From positions 1 through 52,220 of the IMG/VR virus record IMGVR_UViG_3300014962_000011: a stretch of 52,220 nt of DNA; one strand, given 5' to 3'. The position numbers and the translations under genes were made by a program. Shown here one piece after another: positions 20,570-30,797 of the stretch. The notes under the pieces are model-generated. The model was not told the origin of the DNA. It made no database searches and saw only the letters and a list, made by a program, of their open reading frames with translations. This stretch comes from a virus. Numbering within the stretch: the first letter of the stretch is position 1; every line of letters begins with the position of its first letter.

Positions 20570-23169
20570 ACCACAGTATCCGGCGTTATCCATCCATAAA
20601 ACTCCGTAGCTGATCCGTCAGCAACCTGCACCGCTTTGTAGATAAAGAACCTGTATTCTGTTGTGGTGTAGCCTACTTCTTTCCATAAAAAGCGCACATA
20701 CCCTTTTGGGTCATTGCCAAACAGCTCATACATATTTACCGGGTATTTAGAGCGCACGCGGATAATGCTGTCACCAAATAATCTATCCGGCAAATCACCA
20801 ATGCGTATGTCTGAAAATTCAGTGTATGGTGTTGCGGATGCCCCTACATCTAGGTTGCTGGATATGCCAACAGGCGTAAAGGGCTGGTTATTTAGCTGAA
20901 TAATAGTGTTGTTCCTAAAGGTCAGGTATTCGTCATCCATATTGCTCAACACACTGCGAATAATAGGGCCATTGCGATAGATATTTCTGCATGGCGATAG
21001 CGGTATGTTTATAGCTGTATCTGGATAATAAAGGCCCGCAACGTATGGAGCGGTTGCCGCTGTCGGGTCTGTGCTCTGTGCGTTGCTGTATTTTTTTATT
21101 GCGTATGCAAAGCCGCCTATCGGATTGTTTTCGGGGTCATAAATCTGCACCAACTTGCCATTAACCATAGCTGGCAACTCAAAAGACTGTTCACTTTCCA
21201 TGTACAGTGCGACAACCTTGTCATTTGCTGATGGCTTGCCCGCGTCATATACCGCCGTCACATTCTGCGTCACCTGCTGCTGACGAATGAACTCAGTTTC
21301 ATACATGCCACATACAATGCCTGTTTCCTGCATATCCATAGTACCAGGTACTGCGACAGCAGGGGTGTCAAACTCTTCCTCTGTATTAAATTCGTCAACC
21401 CCGAAATTACTGTTGGTATCAGCTCGATTATAACCGGCTTTAAGTTGCGCTCCTATACCATCCGTCATTTGCTGTATCTCAAATTCTGTTACATCATAAC
21501 CCAAATCAAGTATCATAGTATTTGGGAAGAAGTAGCCGAAATTTTCAATCCTGAATGTATCGCCTTCTATGGCTCCGGCGCACCCTGCAACAGTTTTGCA
21601 AAAGTTGAAAAGCTCGTTAAATGATATAGCCATATAGCTACGCCCTTGCAAATTCTGCAAGGTGTATGAAGATGTAAGCAATATATTAAACGGTACTACA
21701 TCAGCAACCGGCGCAGCTTCATCGTTGAACAGGTATTCGCTAAGCCCGGTATATGGCGTTGCAACTGGCACGGGGAATCCCCAATCATCTGACCGGGTTG
21801 TTGCCAACATTGGGACTATCTTTTGCAATACCTGATAAAGCCTATATCCCATAAAAACAGACGGGGGAAATGAGGGGGCTTGGATTGGTGTGCCGCTTGA
21901 CCCGCTGTCGTAGTTTGACAGGAAAGAAAATTGTAGGTTTGAAAACTCTAAATTTAACTGCGTTCCCTGCGCAATACCTGCGTCGTCATCGAATATTAGC
22001 GCAAATACATAAACCTTATTATAGCTTAGTGTAGTTGTAATTGTTTCAGATATTGTGCCTCCGGGGGTAGATGCGCCGGTTAAATACCATTTATAAATAG
22101 TGGTATATGTGTAGTTGCTTCCAGACATTACGGGTTTATCGTCGGTGCCTATTTCAAAAAGTACAAATCCCAAAAAAGGGTTTGTAGACGGTGCGGCGCC
22201 GGTAATCTCCATTGTACCAGGTATAGTAGCCTGTACCTGCACGGACATTTCTATACTGCCAGAACCCGTTGGCAATATATTTTTTAAACTAAACCTGTTT
22301 GTTGTATATGGCTTACTGTTGTTGTCTCCATTAAAATCCCGCTCGTTAGCTCCCGGCTGTGATGGAACCGGCCCCGGCTTATCGCTTCCATTCGCTTGAT
22401 TGCCAGTTATTAAAAATGGGGTTAGAATTGTATTGCCGACATAAGTGGTACTGCCGTCTTTTTGCACTGGCGTATACGGCGACAAATATGGAATTGTGTG
22501 ATACCCGTCATCAGGCGCGTCAAAATGCTTCCCATGATTAAATCCAAGCAACTCACGCCCATTTATCTGCGCATAAACCAAAGTGTCATCTGGCGTTGCA
22601 CTACTAATAAACGTCGCATTATACAGCAGCTTTATCCCCTCATGCACGCCAAACTTTGCATCTGTAAGCCAATCATCCAAATCGCTGTCATACGTCCAAT
22701 AGGGTATTTTGAACTTGGTATTGCCCCTTGCCTGTATCTGCTGTATCAACTCACTATCGAGGGTTGATATTTCCAGAATTTGATTCATCTGGTTATCGAG
22801 GTAGGTACGGAAATCCAACAACGTTTGATACCATATGTCATACTCAAAAGTTGATTCGTTCCATATCCATATTTTCAGGTTGCCATATCCGCGTATGCCT
22901 GCCTGACGGCGTATATACTGAATGATGGCCCGAGCATCTTTGCTAAATTTAAACGCTCCATTTGAAGACTGCGAGCGAAATACGCCCAAGTATTCCGGGT
23001 GCCGGTTCCACTCAATGTTGATAGTTTGCCAGTCCTGCGGTAACGTAGATAAATATGTCTTGGTGGTAGTTGTGGTTACAGACCATGTGGCGGATTGTTG
23101 CAACGTAGCAACATAGTAGTTGCCGTCACGATCCTGCAGGGTCATTTCAAATTGACTATTATATGCCAT
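20566..23169 (-). CDS. Large tail protein, probable tail-tip/Tal-like (867 aa)
   Basis: It follows the tape measure by 5 bases, the usual place for distal tail or tail-associated proteins. The N-terminal part (FEMTLQDRDGNYYVATL) and long beta-rich body fit a baseplate hub or host-specificity protein. No catalytic motif was recognised. Product name rests on position and size. Confidence 0.65.
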   Translation of the reverse strand: MAYNSQFEMTLQDRDGNYYVATLQQSATWSVTTTTTKTYLSTLPQDWQTINIEWNRHPEYLGVFRSQSSNGAFKFSKDARAIIQYIRRQAGIRGYGNLKIWIWNESTFEYDIWYQTLLDFRTYLDNQMNQILEISTLDSELIQQIQARGNTKFKIPYWTYDSDLDDWLTDAKFGVHEGIKLLYNATFISSATPDDTLVYAQINGRELLGFNHGKHFDAPDDGYHTIPYLSPYTPVQKDGSTTYVGNTILTPFLITGNQANGSDKPGPVPSQPGANERDFNGDNNSKPYTTNRFSLKNILPTGSGSIEMSVQVQATIPGTMEITGAAPSTNPFLGFVLFEIGTDDKPVMSGSNYTYTTIYKWYLTGASTPGGTISETITTTLSYNKVYVFALIFDDDAGIAQGTQLNLEFSNLQFSFLSNYDSGSSGTPIQAPSFPPSVFMGYRLYQVLQKIVPMLATTRSDDWGFPVPVATPYTGLSEYLFNDEAAPVADVVPFNILLTSSYTLQNLQGRSYMAISFNELFNFCKTVAGCAGAIEGDTFRIENFGYFFPNTMILDLGYDVTEFEIQQMTDGIGAQLKAGYNRADTNSNFGVDEFNTEEEFDTPAVAVPGTMDMQETGIVCGMYETEFIRQQQVTQNVTAVYDAGKPSANDKVVALYMESEQSFELPAMVNGKLVQIYDPENNPIGGFAYAIKKYSNAQSTDPTAATAPYVAGLYYPDTAINIPLSPCRNIYRNGPIIRSVLSNMDDEYLTFRNNTIIQLNNQPFTPVGISSNLDVGASATPYTEFSDIRIGDLPDRLFGDSIIRVRSKYPVNMYELFGNDPKGYVRFLWKEVGYTTTEYRFFIYKAVQVADGSATEFYGWITPDTVV

Positions 23170-23174
23170 AGGGT

Positions 23175-26100
23175 TTATCTTTTAACTCTGAACTGTAAAT
23201 TTTGCTGCGTCCTTACTGCGTCTACATATGCCTGTGAGACGTTGGGTATCTGTGGCCTGCTGCCATACATAGCCCTTACCATATCGTCGCCAACATCTTC
23301 AAACTTGTTGCCTATATACTTTGTAAGTTCCTTCATGATGGCTCCGTCATTTACCGGGTTGACCATAGGCTGGGTAATGAACATACGGGCCGCCGCCGCC
23401 TGTAAAATGCGGGTTGTTTCCTCTGCTGTATTGATTTTAGTACCAATAGGCATTTTATAAATACCCCTCTTTTCGGCTATGGTCATGCTGCCATCTGGTG
23501 CGGTCATAAGCTCTGCACCTTTTTCGCCCGCGACAAAGTGCTCTGTTGTAGTTGTACCGCCTTTGGCAAATTCGGGCAGTGGAGCGGATGCCGCCGCCGC
23601 ATATTGTACCGCTCCCGTGGCCGCCAGTAACGCCGCAATAGGCACAGCAACAGGGTAAGGAAAATCAACGAACGCCTTTATGATGGCAACGGCTGTATTT
23701 GCTATGATAGAGCTTTCTGCCGCCTGCTTTTGGGCTTTAGCCGCCTTCAATGCCAGCGCATTAGATTTAGCCTGCAATTCGGCTTCTTTTGCCTGTGCCT
23801 GAGCCAATACCTGCTGCTTTTCATTTGCCTTATCAATGGCATAACCCGTAGTAGCATCAATAGCCCTTAACTTTTGGTCTGTGTCATTGCGTAGTGTTTC
23901 CTGTTCGCGCTGGATTTGATTTTGCTCCGACTGTATTCTCTGCTGTGTAGCCTGTGCCTCCGCTTGTATTACTTCCTGAATGAGATTTACCGCCAAATCT
24001 CGGATATGGCGCATGTCATCTTCCTTCTTTCGCCTTATTGCGTCGTCACTATTTGCAATGGCCAGCTCATATTCCTTTTGTTGGCGAATTAGGTCATCGT
24101 ACACCTGCTGGCTCAATGCTACTTGCTTATCAGCTTCCTCTTTGTAGTCTGGAGATAATGGCCCGGATGCATTTTCTTTTGCCTTTTGCAATGCCGCCGC
24201 CGCGCCCGGAATCTGCTGATTCACCCCGTTTAGTCCTATTTGCGCCTGATTCCTATTGTTGCGCTGGTCTTCTATGAATGTTGCATAATCCCTCGTTGCG
24301 GAATTTCCGCCGCCCGACACGATTGATATGAGGCGCTCCAAATGGCCTATATCAGCATTGGTAGACAATGACCGTGTAGCTTCTATTACTTTTGCCGATA
24401 TCTTATTAAAATAATCCTCGGCTAGTTTTAATCTCTGCTTGTATGCATCCCGGTCAATTTGCTTCAATTTTTCGTCCTGCTGGCGCTGCGCCTCAATGAT
24501 CTGGTTGCTATCAGTTATGGTCGCTGCCATTCCCCGGAACTGCGCCTCTAAGGCTTCCTTTTTTGCTTTGGTTTGCAAGTCTATTGCCGCCGCCGATTGT
24601 TCATAGCTAGGAATGCCAAATGCAGCGTTGCTACTAGCTAAATCCGCAGCGCCTTGCAATAGTCCTACGCCGGTCTTTTGATTCCTGGAGTATTCATCTC
24701 GCGAAAATTCATATTCTGCGTTCTTGCGCTCCTGTTCGCCTATTGCCTTGAGCAGATTGAGTAATTTGTCGTAAGCCTGAATATTCTTATCAGTATAGCC
24801 TAGATTGTTTTCGTCTGTCACAGACAGCCTGTATATCTCTCGATTCTTACTGATTTCATCCGTTAAAGCCTTGTATTTCGCCCGGGTGTCTGCAACTATC
24901 TTGTCAACACTTGCTACATCCTCCTTCTCAGTCTCTTGGCGTAGTTGCTCCCGAGTAGCCGAAAGTTCCTTTTGCAGCTCTTTTTCTTTCTGATTCATTA
25001 GCCTGTTGCGATTTTCTACAAAGGCTACTATGGCATTCTGTGTGGCGGCTTCCGTTTCTGTTATCTGCTTTTCTATTGCCTTGCCGTCTGCAACATTCTG
25101 ATTTCTGATGTCATCTATTATCTTTTCTAAGTTCGTGCCAGCCTTAACTGCATCATTAAATTGCTTTTCTATGCCCTTAATTACCGATTCAGGTAGGTTG
25201 CCTTGCATTCGTAGGTATTTTGGCAAATTGGCCCTATCCCCCTCCGCATACGCAAGCGCAGAGCCAATATCCTGACTGATATCCAGCTTCTTTTTAAGTA
25301 GCTTTATTTCTGCCTCCCGGCGCTCGTTTCCTGCGTCCAATACCTCCTTTTCGTGCTCATAAACTGCGTCGTTTACAACTCCAATAGATTTTATCAATTC
25401 CTCTTTACGCTTCAGCCCATCTACCGTATTTGCTTCTATGGCTTTCAGTATTTCTACATTACTTATCGCAGCAAGATTCAGCGTTTTTTGTAACTCTTGA
25501 AGTTTTGTAACTTGGTCAATAACACTTTCAAATGCGGAGGAAAGATTTTTTGCCGCCTCAGCAGTTTTGTTTATACCTTCCTCTGTTTTAAATAGGTCTT
25601 TACCAAATATTTCAAAGGCGGCGTAAGCCAATACAAAAATGTTGGTAAAGTCAAAAAATGACGTTGCAAGTATCTTTAATGCTTTGCCGGTGCTCCCAAC
25701 CTCCGCCCTAAGTATCTTGAATTGGTCAAACAGCCCAGCGAAGTTGTTGGATAATGCCGATAGCCCGGTCTGTATCCCATTTGCAAATGCGGGCGCTTCA
25801 CGTATGAGCTGCGATAGGGCCAATGTTGCATTTTGGTACTGTCCTACTTTCCGCTGATGCCTGCCAACAGATTCCTCAATCTTCACTAGCTGGGTGTTCA
25901 TATCCCTAGCCTTAATAATGAATTTTTGAGCCTCTGCGCTGTCTACACCATACGCAGCCGCCAGCCGCATTGCCTCTTTGGCTGTATCGTTGTAGTTCTT
26001 CTTTAAAACCTCATATTCATCGTTTAGCTTACGCGCTTTTTCCTGTTCGCGCTGCAATAGCTTATCATTAAGATCCTTTTGCTTTTGCAGTTTAATGAGC

Positions 26101-26543
26101 TGCTGTATTTCCTCTGCTTTGGCTTTATTTCGCTCCCTAGTGTTTTTTATTTCTAATGCATCCGCCTTTGCGTTTTCTTGCTTCGCCTTAGCGCTCTGCA
26201 CCTCCACCTGCTCCAGTTGCTTCATCACGCCCACCAGATCCTTAGTGCTGCCATTGTGCTGCGCTTTTAATGCTGCTGCTCTCGCTTCAAGTTCATTGGC
26301 CTCCCGCGTAGCATTACCCAGCTTCAAAAGATTACCCTGAAGGTCTACAATGGTATTGCTGGCATTCTGAACCTGTTTCTGCCATTCGTTGATGTTGGTA
26401 ACTCCCTGTACATCGACCTTAAAGCTCAGAGCCTTAGAACTACCCTCGGCAATCTTGCCAACTACTTCGTCGATGGCCTTTAGCACTTTCGCTTTATCAG
26501 CCTCAATCTGCTCGACCCCAAATATTTTACTAATGTCCTCCAT
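23175..26543 (-). CDS. Tail tape measure protein (1122 aa)
   Basis: The longest gene in the window. Long coiled-coil stretches rich in Ala, Gln, Lys and Glu (near 90-250 and 480-900), hydrophobic segments near 290-310 and 965-1005, and a Gly-rich end (FAKGGTTTTEHFVAGEKG) are typical of siphovirus tape measures. It sets tail length (roughly 1.5 angstrom per residue, or about 170 nm) and enters the host with DNA. It overlaps the upstream gene by 14 bases. Confidence 0.9.
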   Translation of the reverse strand: MEDISKIFGVEQIEADKAKVLKAIDEVVGKIAEGSSKALSFKVDVQGVTNINEWQKQVQNASNTIVDLQGNLLKLGNATREANELEARAAALKAQHNGSTKDLVGVMKQLEQVEVQSAKAKQENAKADALEIKNTRERNKAKAEEIQQLIKLQKQKDLNDKLLQREQEKARKLNDEYEVLKKNYNDTAKEAMRLAAAYGVDSAEAQKFIIKARDMNTQLVKIEESVGRHQRKVGQYQNATLALSQLIREAPAFANGIQTGLSALSNNFAGLFDQFKILRAEVGSTGKALKILATSFFDFTNIFVLAYAAFEIFGKDLFKTEEGINKTAEAAKNLSSAFESVIDQVTKLQELQKTLNLAAISNVEILKAIEANTVDGLKRKEELIKSIGVVNDAVYEHEKEVLDAGNERREAEIKLLKKKLDISQDIGSALAYAEGDRANLPKYLRMQGNLPESVIKGIEKQFNDAVKAGTNLEKIIDDIRNQNVADGKAIEKQITETEAATQNAIVAFVENRNRLMNQKEKELQKELSATREQLRQETEKEDVASVDKIVADTRAKYKALTDEISKNREIYRLSVTDENNLGYTDKNIQAYDKLLNLLKAIGEQERKNAEYEFSRDEYSRNQKTGVGLLQGAADLASSNAAFGIPSYEQSAAAIDLQTKAKKEALEAQFRGMAATITDSNQIIEAQRQQDEKLKQIDRDAYKQRLKLAEDYFNKISAKVIEATRSLSTNADIGHLERLISIVSGGGNSATRDYATFIEDQRNNRNQAQIGLNGVNQQIPGAAAALQKAKENASGPLSPDYKEEADKQVALSQQVYDDLIRQQKEYELAIANSDDAIRRKKEDDMRHIRDLAVNLIQEVIQAEAQATQQRIQSEQNQIQREQETLRNDTDQKLRAIDATTGYAIDKANEKQQVLAQAQAKEAELQAKSNALALKAAKAQKQAAESSIIANTAVAIIKAFVDFPYPVAVPIAALLAATGAVQYAAAASAPLPEFAKGGTTTTEHFVAGEKGAELMTAPDGSMTIAEKRGIYKMPIGTKINTAEETTRILQAAAARMFITQPMVNPVNDGAIMKELTKYIGNKFEDVGDDMVRAMYGSRPQIPNVSQAYVDAVRTQQNLQFRVKR

Positions 26544-27138
26544 TGCGCGCTTTTTGTAACTGTAAATTATCCGCGTACTTCGCCAGCCTTTTCTCTGCGA
26601 CTGCCAGCTCCAGTACGCTCATTGTATTTATGCTGTATGCAACCCCTTCCACATGGTTTATGTCGAAAATCAGGTTAGTGATGGCTGCGTGTCTTTGCTC
26701 TTTGGTCTGCTTTGCTGTGGTGGTGTTCTTTTTCTCCCAATCTTCCAGCCTTTTAGTCAACCTGCTATATTTCAGGTCATACGACAATTCGCCGCGCCGT
26801 ATCATTTCTAAGTCATTATCCAGCGTTTCCGGTGTGTATTGGTATGGGTATAGCTTGCGTAGAATGTCGGCTATCCTATGGTCATATTGCAGGCTGATAG
26901 CCTCTGTAAGAACGGCGAGAACATTGCGGCGAACCTCTATAACGGTCATTTCAGTACCGATGCGCATCCGCTCGATCATTACCTCGTCACCCTTAGCCTC
27001 ATAGTATTGAGCTAAAAGGTCGTTAAGCCTGTTTTGTATCTCACGTGGCTCACCATCGCCTAGGCAGCTGTAATTTTCATAGATGGTGCATTGAATGAAG
27101 TCTTTGACCGTCCATTCAGATATAGAAGTAGGGTACAT
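26530..27138 (-). CDS. Probable tail assembly chaperone (202 aa)
   Basis: It lies directly upstream of the tape measure, where siphoviruses carry the assembly chaperone. Helical and charged, with TVKDFIQCTIYENYSCL near the start. No programmed frameshift extension was seen. Assignment rests on position. Confidence 0.5.
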   Translation of the reverse strand: MYPTSISEWTVKDFIQCTIYENYSCLGDGEPREIQNRLNDLLAQYYEAKGDEVMIERMRIGTEMTVIEVRRNVLAVLTEAISLQYDHRIADILRKLYPYQYTPETLDNDLEMIRRGELSYDLKYSRLTKRLEDWEKKNTTTAKQTKEQRHAAITNLIFDINHVEGVAYSINTMSVLELAVAEKRLAKYADNLQLQKARNGGH

Positions 27139-27149
27139 AGTGATAGTTT

Positions 27150-27593
27150 TTAGCTTAAAGCCCGGTCTATCTTGTTCACTACGCTGTCATGTATCGCCGG
27201 GAGTATCTTAGAGTTATTTTCAGGCGTAAGCGTGAATGCTTTATCGCCGTCTCGCTTCTTTAGGTAGAAGCTCTTTTTTTCACCCTCCTTAGTGGTTGCA
27301 GGGCTATCGAAGCCATATTGCCCATTTTCGACGGTAAGGGTCATTTCTGCGTGCATTTCCCCGGTAAGTTCATAATCTACCTGCCCGGACTTACCCATAC
27401 GCATTTTTCTGCGCCTGTATGCTTCCGTATAAGGGTGAAAAGGTTGCTCATTGCCCGTCACGTGTTCGGTCTTCTGCTGCTCATTCATCAGGGCAACGAG
27501 CTTATCCTTTTGTTCTGTCATGGCCCGCCCCACTACGTCGATAACGTCAACAGCATTTAGCTTGTCGTACATCTGTTTAGCGGTAAGGCCCAT
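27150..27593 (-). CDS. Virion morphogenesis / tail completion-like protein (147 aa)
   Basis: The sequence PFHPYTEAYRRRKMRMGKSG followed by YELTGEM resembles the 'WpplspaT...r...g...L..TG' pattern of phage morphogenesis and HK97 gp10-type proteins. Position between tail tube and chaperone fits. Function inferred. Confidence 0.5.
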   Translation of the reverse strand: MGLTAKQMYDKLNAVDVIDVVGRAMTEQKDKLVALMNEQQKTEHVTGNEQPFHPYTEAYRRRKMRMGKSGQVDYELTGEMHAEMTLTVENGQYGFDSPATTKEGEKKSFYLKKRDGDKAFTLTPENNSKILPAIHDSVVNKIDRALS

Positions 27594-27595
27594 AT

Positions 27596-27805
27596 CTATG
27601 CTTTTGGTTTGTCCTCAACAACGGGCGTAGCAGGTGCGGCTTTCTCTTTCTTGCCGTACTTAGCCCATGCGTCGTTCAGTTCTTCTTCGGTATGGCCGTT
27701 GTCCTTACCCCACTTAAAAAAGTCGTCTTTTTTTGTGTAGGATGCAACAAATTGAACATCCCAGCTTACGTTCTTCATGTGAAAATATTTTAACGGGGCA
27801 GGCAT
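27596..27805 (-). CDS. Small late protein (69 aa)
   Basis: Not recognised. FVASYTKKDDFFKWGKDNG and an Ala/Lys/Pro tail suggest a small soluble structural or chaperone protein. An internal ATG at 27778 is an alternative start. Confidence 0.5.
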   Translation of the reverse strand: MPAPLKYFHMKNVSWDVQFVASYTKKDDFFKWGKDNGHTEEELNDAWAKYGKKEKAAPATPVVEDKPKA

Positions 27806-27834
27806 ATTGCAGCCTGCGCCCGTAGGTGAAACAA

Positions 27835-28851
27835 TTAGAATGTGTGAACTGCTGCGTTAAAGCCGTTCTGTGTCAGGCTGCCTATTTCCACAACCACGTT
27901 GCAGTTAGGGATGATGCCATTCACCACCGATGGAGCCTGTAAGGTGAATTGTACCACATCACCAGATGTTGGCGCAGAAGACAGCACTATCTTAGCGTAC
28001 CAATATGTTTGATTGGACACTACTATGCTGCCACATGTGATGCTGGCTATGCTTGCCGCCGATGCGGTGGTTAGGTTGTAAGCCTTAAAGCAACCAGCAG
28101 TGAGCGCAGAAACATATGTCTGTATGAAGTCCGCGCTGTCGTCACCAAACTTTGCAGTAACCACGGCTGTTGTAGTGGTTGTAATGCTCAGTGGTGTACC
28201 CAGAACGCTAGATACGTCCTGCATTACCACATTTTGCAGCATAGCCACACTGTCAATGTCGTAGTTGGCCGCGTAATACCTTGCCCCCTCGTTGTACTGC
28301 GCGCGGTTCTTACCCTGCACAGTGAGCATATATTGGTTTGCGGTCTTATCGGTGGCGCGTTTTGCGTCCTTAACAAAGAACTGGTAGCGGCTAAACGCCT
28401 TAAGTCCACCAGCGCCGGTAGGATCTACGCAGCCCAGCCACGAACCATTGCTGTCAATGAAAAAGTAGTCATATTGCTGTGTGTTGTTGAAGCTCAACAT
28501 TTCCTGGTAGTTGCCCCAGTTGGACATGTACCTGAACTGGTATTTGGGAGCATACTTGAACACCTCTGTTTGCAGCACTCCGGTATCTTCGTTGGAAGCA
28601 TCCTTTGTCTGATCCTCAAAGGCATCAAGATTCATAAAGCCAAACCAGCGCGAAGGGCGACTATCAGCAATGAACTTGCCATTTACATACGTTGCAAACG
28701 TAGAAGGGTTAACCATCTGCGCAGCCGGTATGGTAGTGCCTGTTGGAACCATAGCAATGCCGCGAATAAGGCCCGGCTCCAGATAAGTTGATATTGCACC
28801 TGTATTCCCTATCTGGATAATCGGGTTAAGGTTGACATTTGTTTGTGCCAT
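27835..28851 (-). CDS. Probable major tail tube protein (338 aa)
   Basis: Beta-rich, Ala/Thr-rich, with no membrane segment. GSLTQNGFNAAVHTF at the C-terminus and size fit an abundant tube protein with a C-terminal Ig-like insertion (Ala/Ser/Thr region near 225-310). Placed after connector-type genes and before the tail assembly genes. Name rests on gene order. Confidence 0.5.
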   Translation of the reverse strand: MAQTNVNLNPIIQIGNTGAISTYLEPGLIRGIAMVPTGTTIPAAQMVNPSTFATYVNGKFIADSRPSRWFGFMNLDAFEDQTKDASNEDTGVLQTEVFKYAPKYQFRYMSNWGNYQEMLSFNNTQQYDYFFIDSNGSWLGCVDPTGAGGLKAFSRYQFFVKDAKRATDKTANQYMLTVQGKNRAQYNEGARYYAANYDIDSVAMLQNVVMQDVSSVLGTPLSITTTTTAVVTAKFGDDSADFIQTYVSALTAGCFKAYNLTTASAASIASITCGSIVVSNQTYWYAKIVLSSAPTSGDVVQFTLQAPSVVNGIIPNCNVVVEIGSLTQNGFNAAVHTF

Positions 28852-28863
28852 TTTTTGTAGAGT

Positions 28864-29496
28864 TTATTGGTTAAAAAGATTGTTGTTTTGCTGTTTTATT
28901 AACGGGTTATAGCGTAGTTCTAAGTCAATTCTAAAGCAGTATTTTGGGTGCATATCGTCGAGCAATGCCCTTAGTTTTTGTGCCCCACTGAACCGCTCCA
29001 GCACCTTGTCAATATCCCTGAAGGTGTCGTGGACCGTGAAGCCGTTGCCGTTGCTCTGAACGTAGTTGCGAACGTCATTGATACATACCTCGTCAAGCCT
29101 TTGCCCCTGCGCGTTTGTAATGCCGCCGGGCGTTATCTTCGACAGGTCAACAAAGAACAGCCATTGCAGGTAAGCGGTATCTTCATACTTGCCATATACG
29201 CCGGGGTCGCGCTTTTGCGGGTCTGACATAGCAAAGAATGACATAGCGCTCAATGTGTCCTGATAGAACAAACCGCCCTGTGCATTTACTCCGCCTCCGT
29301 CTACATACTGCCCCGTGGTTGGATCTAGGAACTCGGGGATATACCCGTCTTCGGTTTTGTTCCTGTATGCCCTGCCAAAGCAGTTGTAAGTGTCATCGGT
29401 TACACCCCAAAGCGATTTAGCCTTTCTGTACCATCGGTCTTGCAACCCCTGCACATAAAAGTCTATTCCTTGCAGTATGGGTACTTGGTAGTTCAT
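28864..29496 (-). CDS. Head-tail connector-like protein (210 aa)
   Basis: No named family recognised. Aromatic-rich, soluble; located between a 432-aa structural protein and the probable tail tube, the usual place of tail terminator or completion proteins. It shares one base with the upstream stop. Confidence 0.45.
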   Translation of the reverse strand: MNYQVPILQGIDFYVQGLQDRWYRKAKSLWGVTDDTYNCFGRAYRNKTEDGYIPEFLDPTTGQYVDGGGVNAQGGLFYQDTLSAMSFFAMSDPQKRDPGVYGKYEDTAYLQWLFFVDLSKITPGGITNAQGQRLDEVCINDVRNYVQSNGNGFTVHDTFRDIDKVLERFSGAQKLRALLDDMHPKYCFRIDLELRYNPLIKQQNNNLFNQ

Positions 29497-30794
29497 TATG
29501 CCGTGCCTACTTCTAGCGTTGATACTCTTTGCAATCCTTGCTTTGCCGTCCTGAGCGCGTCCTGCACACGATGTATTAGCCCGGTTGCCTTTGGCTTGTT
29601 TTCAAAGTAGTTGCCCGGTTGACCATTTAGTGCAATATTGAGCGCATCAAGTCCGCCTAAAGAATCAACTATGCGCTGAACCCCATTTGACCGGTACGAA
29701 AACTTGCAAAGCTCTATGACCTTGCAGGCCATCATAAGTCCGAATAATTCATCGAATAGGTGCGCGCTTTGCACGATGTTATTGGTGGCATCAATGAAAG
29801 TGCTGATTTCAAGATTCAGCCCGTACATAAGGTTGTTGGAGCCTATATTCGACCTGTTGAAATTACGCTCACCTGTCACGGGATCCGCCTGCTCATTTGC
29901 TGAAAAGGCAAGTACAGTAAGTGGGTGGAACCTATTATATCCGCATGGATAGTAAACAGCTTGCACATTTGGGTTTTCCTCCAAAATATCAGCTTGCCAA
30001 TACCCGAGATACCACCTGCCTCCCTTGTATTGCTCGGGAACCAGATTATTCAGTATAACTGTTTCTCCCAAATTGATAATGGTTTCCTCATATGCATTGC
30101 ACGTAACAGGAATGGTCATTATCGGGTTTAGGAAGAAGTCGTTATACAGATACAGGTTAAAGCTGATCGCCTCTGTGAAAAACAGGATAACACTGTTGAA
30201 CTTTACCCCATAATCCCCTTTGCCGATATATATCTTTAGTCCTACAAACTGATTGGAATTAGCCACAAGCTGCAAGGGCAGCGTAAGGTCATTGCGCCAA
30301 AAAGCCAGCTTTGCTTTATCTACTACCGGTGCGTTGCTGTAAACGGTATTTATCATTTCCAATGCGACAGACCTTTGCAGGTTGTCAAGATAGCTGGATA
30401 ATGTACCGCCTATTGGCTTCATAGCATCAAGCACCGTAGTATCGCATATGGGATGGAAGTCCTCGAAATATCGCTGACTGTCTGATATTAATCCCTGTGA
30501 CTTCCATAATACGCGATTCTTAACAGCGTTGTATACGTTGTTAAAGTTTATGCCATTTGTCAAAGAACGAATCGGCTCGACCGTTAGCTGGGCTGCTGTT
30601 GCATCACTGTCTACGGTGTAGACTATCTGCACATTACCCGCCGCTATCGCCGTTACTAATCCAGTAGAGGCGTTCACAGTAGCTATTGCGGTGTTTGTGC
30701 TGCTCCAAACACCTGCGGGCGTGGCGCTACTAAGGGTAGTCGTTGATCCTACCTTTAGTAGCGTTATTCCCGTTATAGGTGCAGGTATGGGCAT
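29496..30794 (-). CDS. Structural protein with N-terminal BIG2-like domain (432 aa)
   Basis: Residues about 8-72 (VWSSTNTAIATVNASTGLV, AAGNVQIVYTV) form a bacterial Ig-like group 2 domain, which phages use on capsids and tails to hold onto carbohydrates. The rest (about 80-432) is a phage-specific domain of unknown fold. Probably a connector or decoration protein; the Ig domain at the N-terminus is notable. Confidence 0.6.
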   Translation of the reverse strand: MPIPAPITGITLLKVGSTTTLSSATPAGVWSSTNTAIATVNASTGLVTAIAAGNVQIVYTVDSDATAAQLTVEPIRSLTNGINFNNVYNAVKNRVLWKSQGLISDSQRYFEDFHPICDTTVLDAMKPIGGTLSSYLDNLQRSVALEMINTVYSNAPVVDKAKLAFWRNDLTLPLQLVANSNQFVGLKIYIGKGDYGVKFNSVILFFTEAISFNLYLYNDFFLNPIMTIPVTCNAYEETIINLGETVILNNLVPEQYKGGRWYLGYWQADILEENPNVQAVYYPCGYNRFHPLTVLAFSANEQADPVTGERNFNRSNIGSNNLMYGLNLEISTFIDATNNIVQSAHLFDELFGLMMACKVIELCKFSYRSNGVQRIVDSLGGLDALNIALNGQPGNYFENKPKATGLIHRVQDALRTAKQGLQRVSTLEVGTA

Positions 30795-30797
30795 TGG

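Noticed and set aside
28234-28791. 185-aa plus-strand open frame inside the tail tube gene
   Set aside because: Opposite-strand shadow of a well-formed structural gene; no promoter or coupling.
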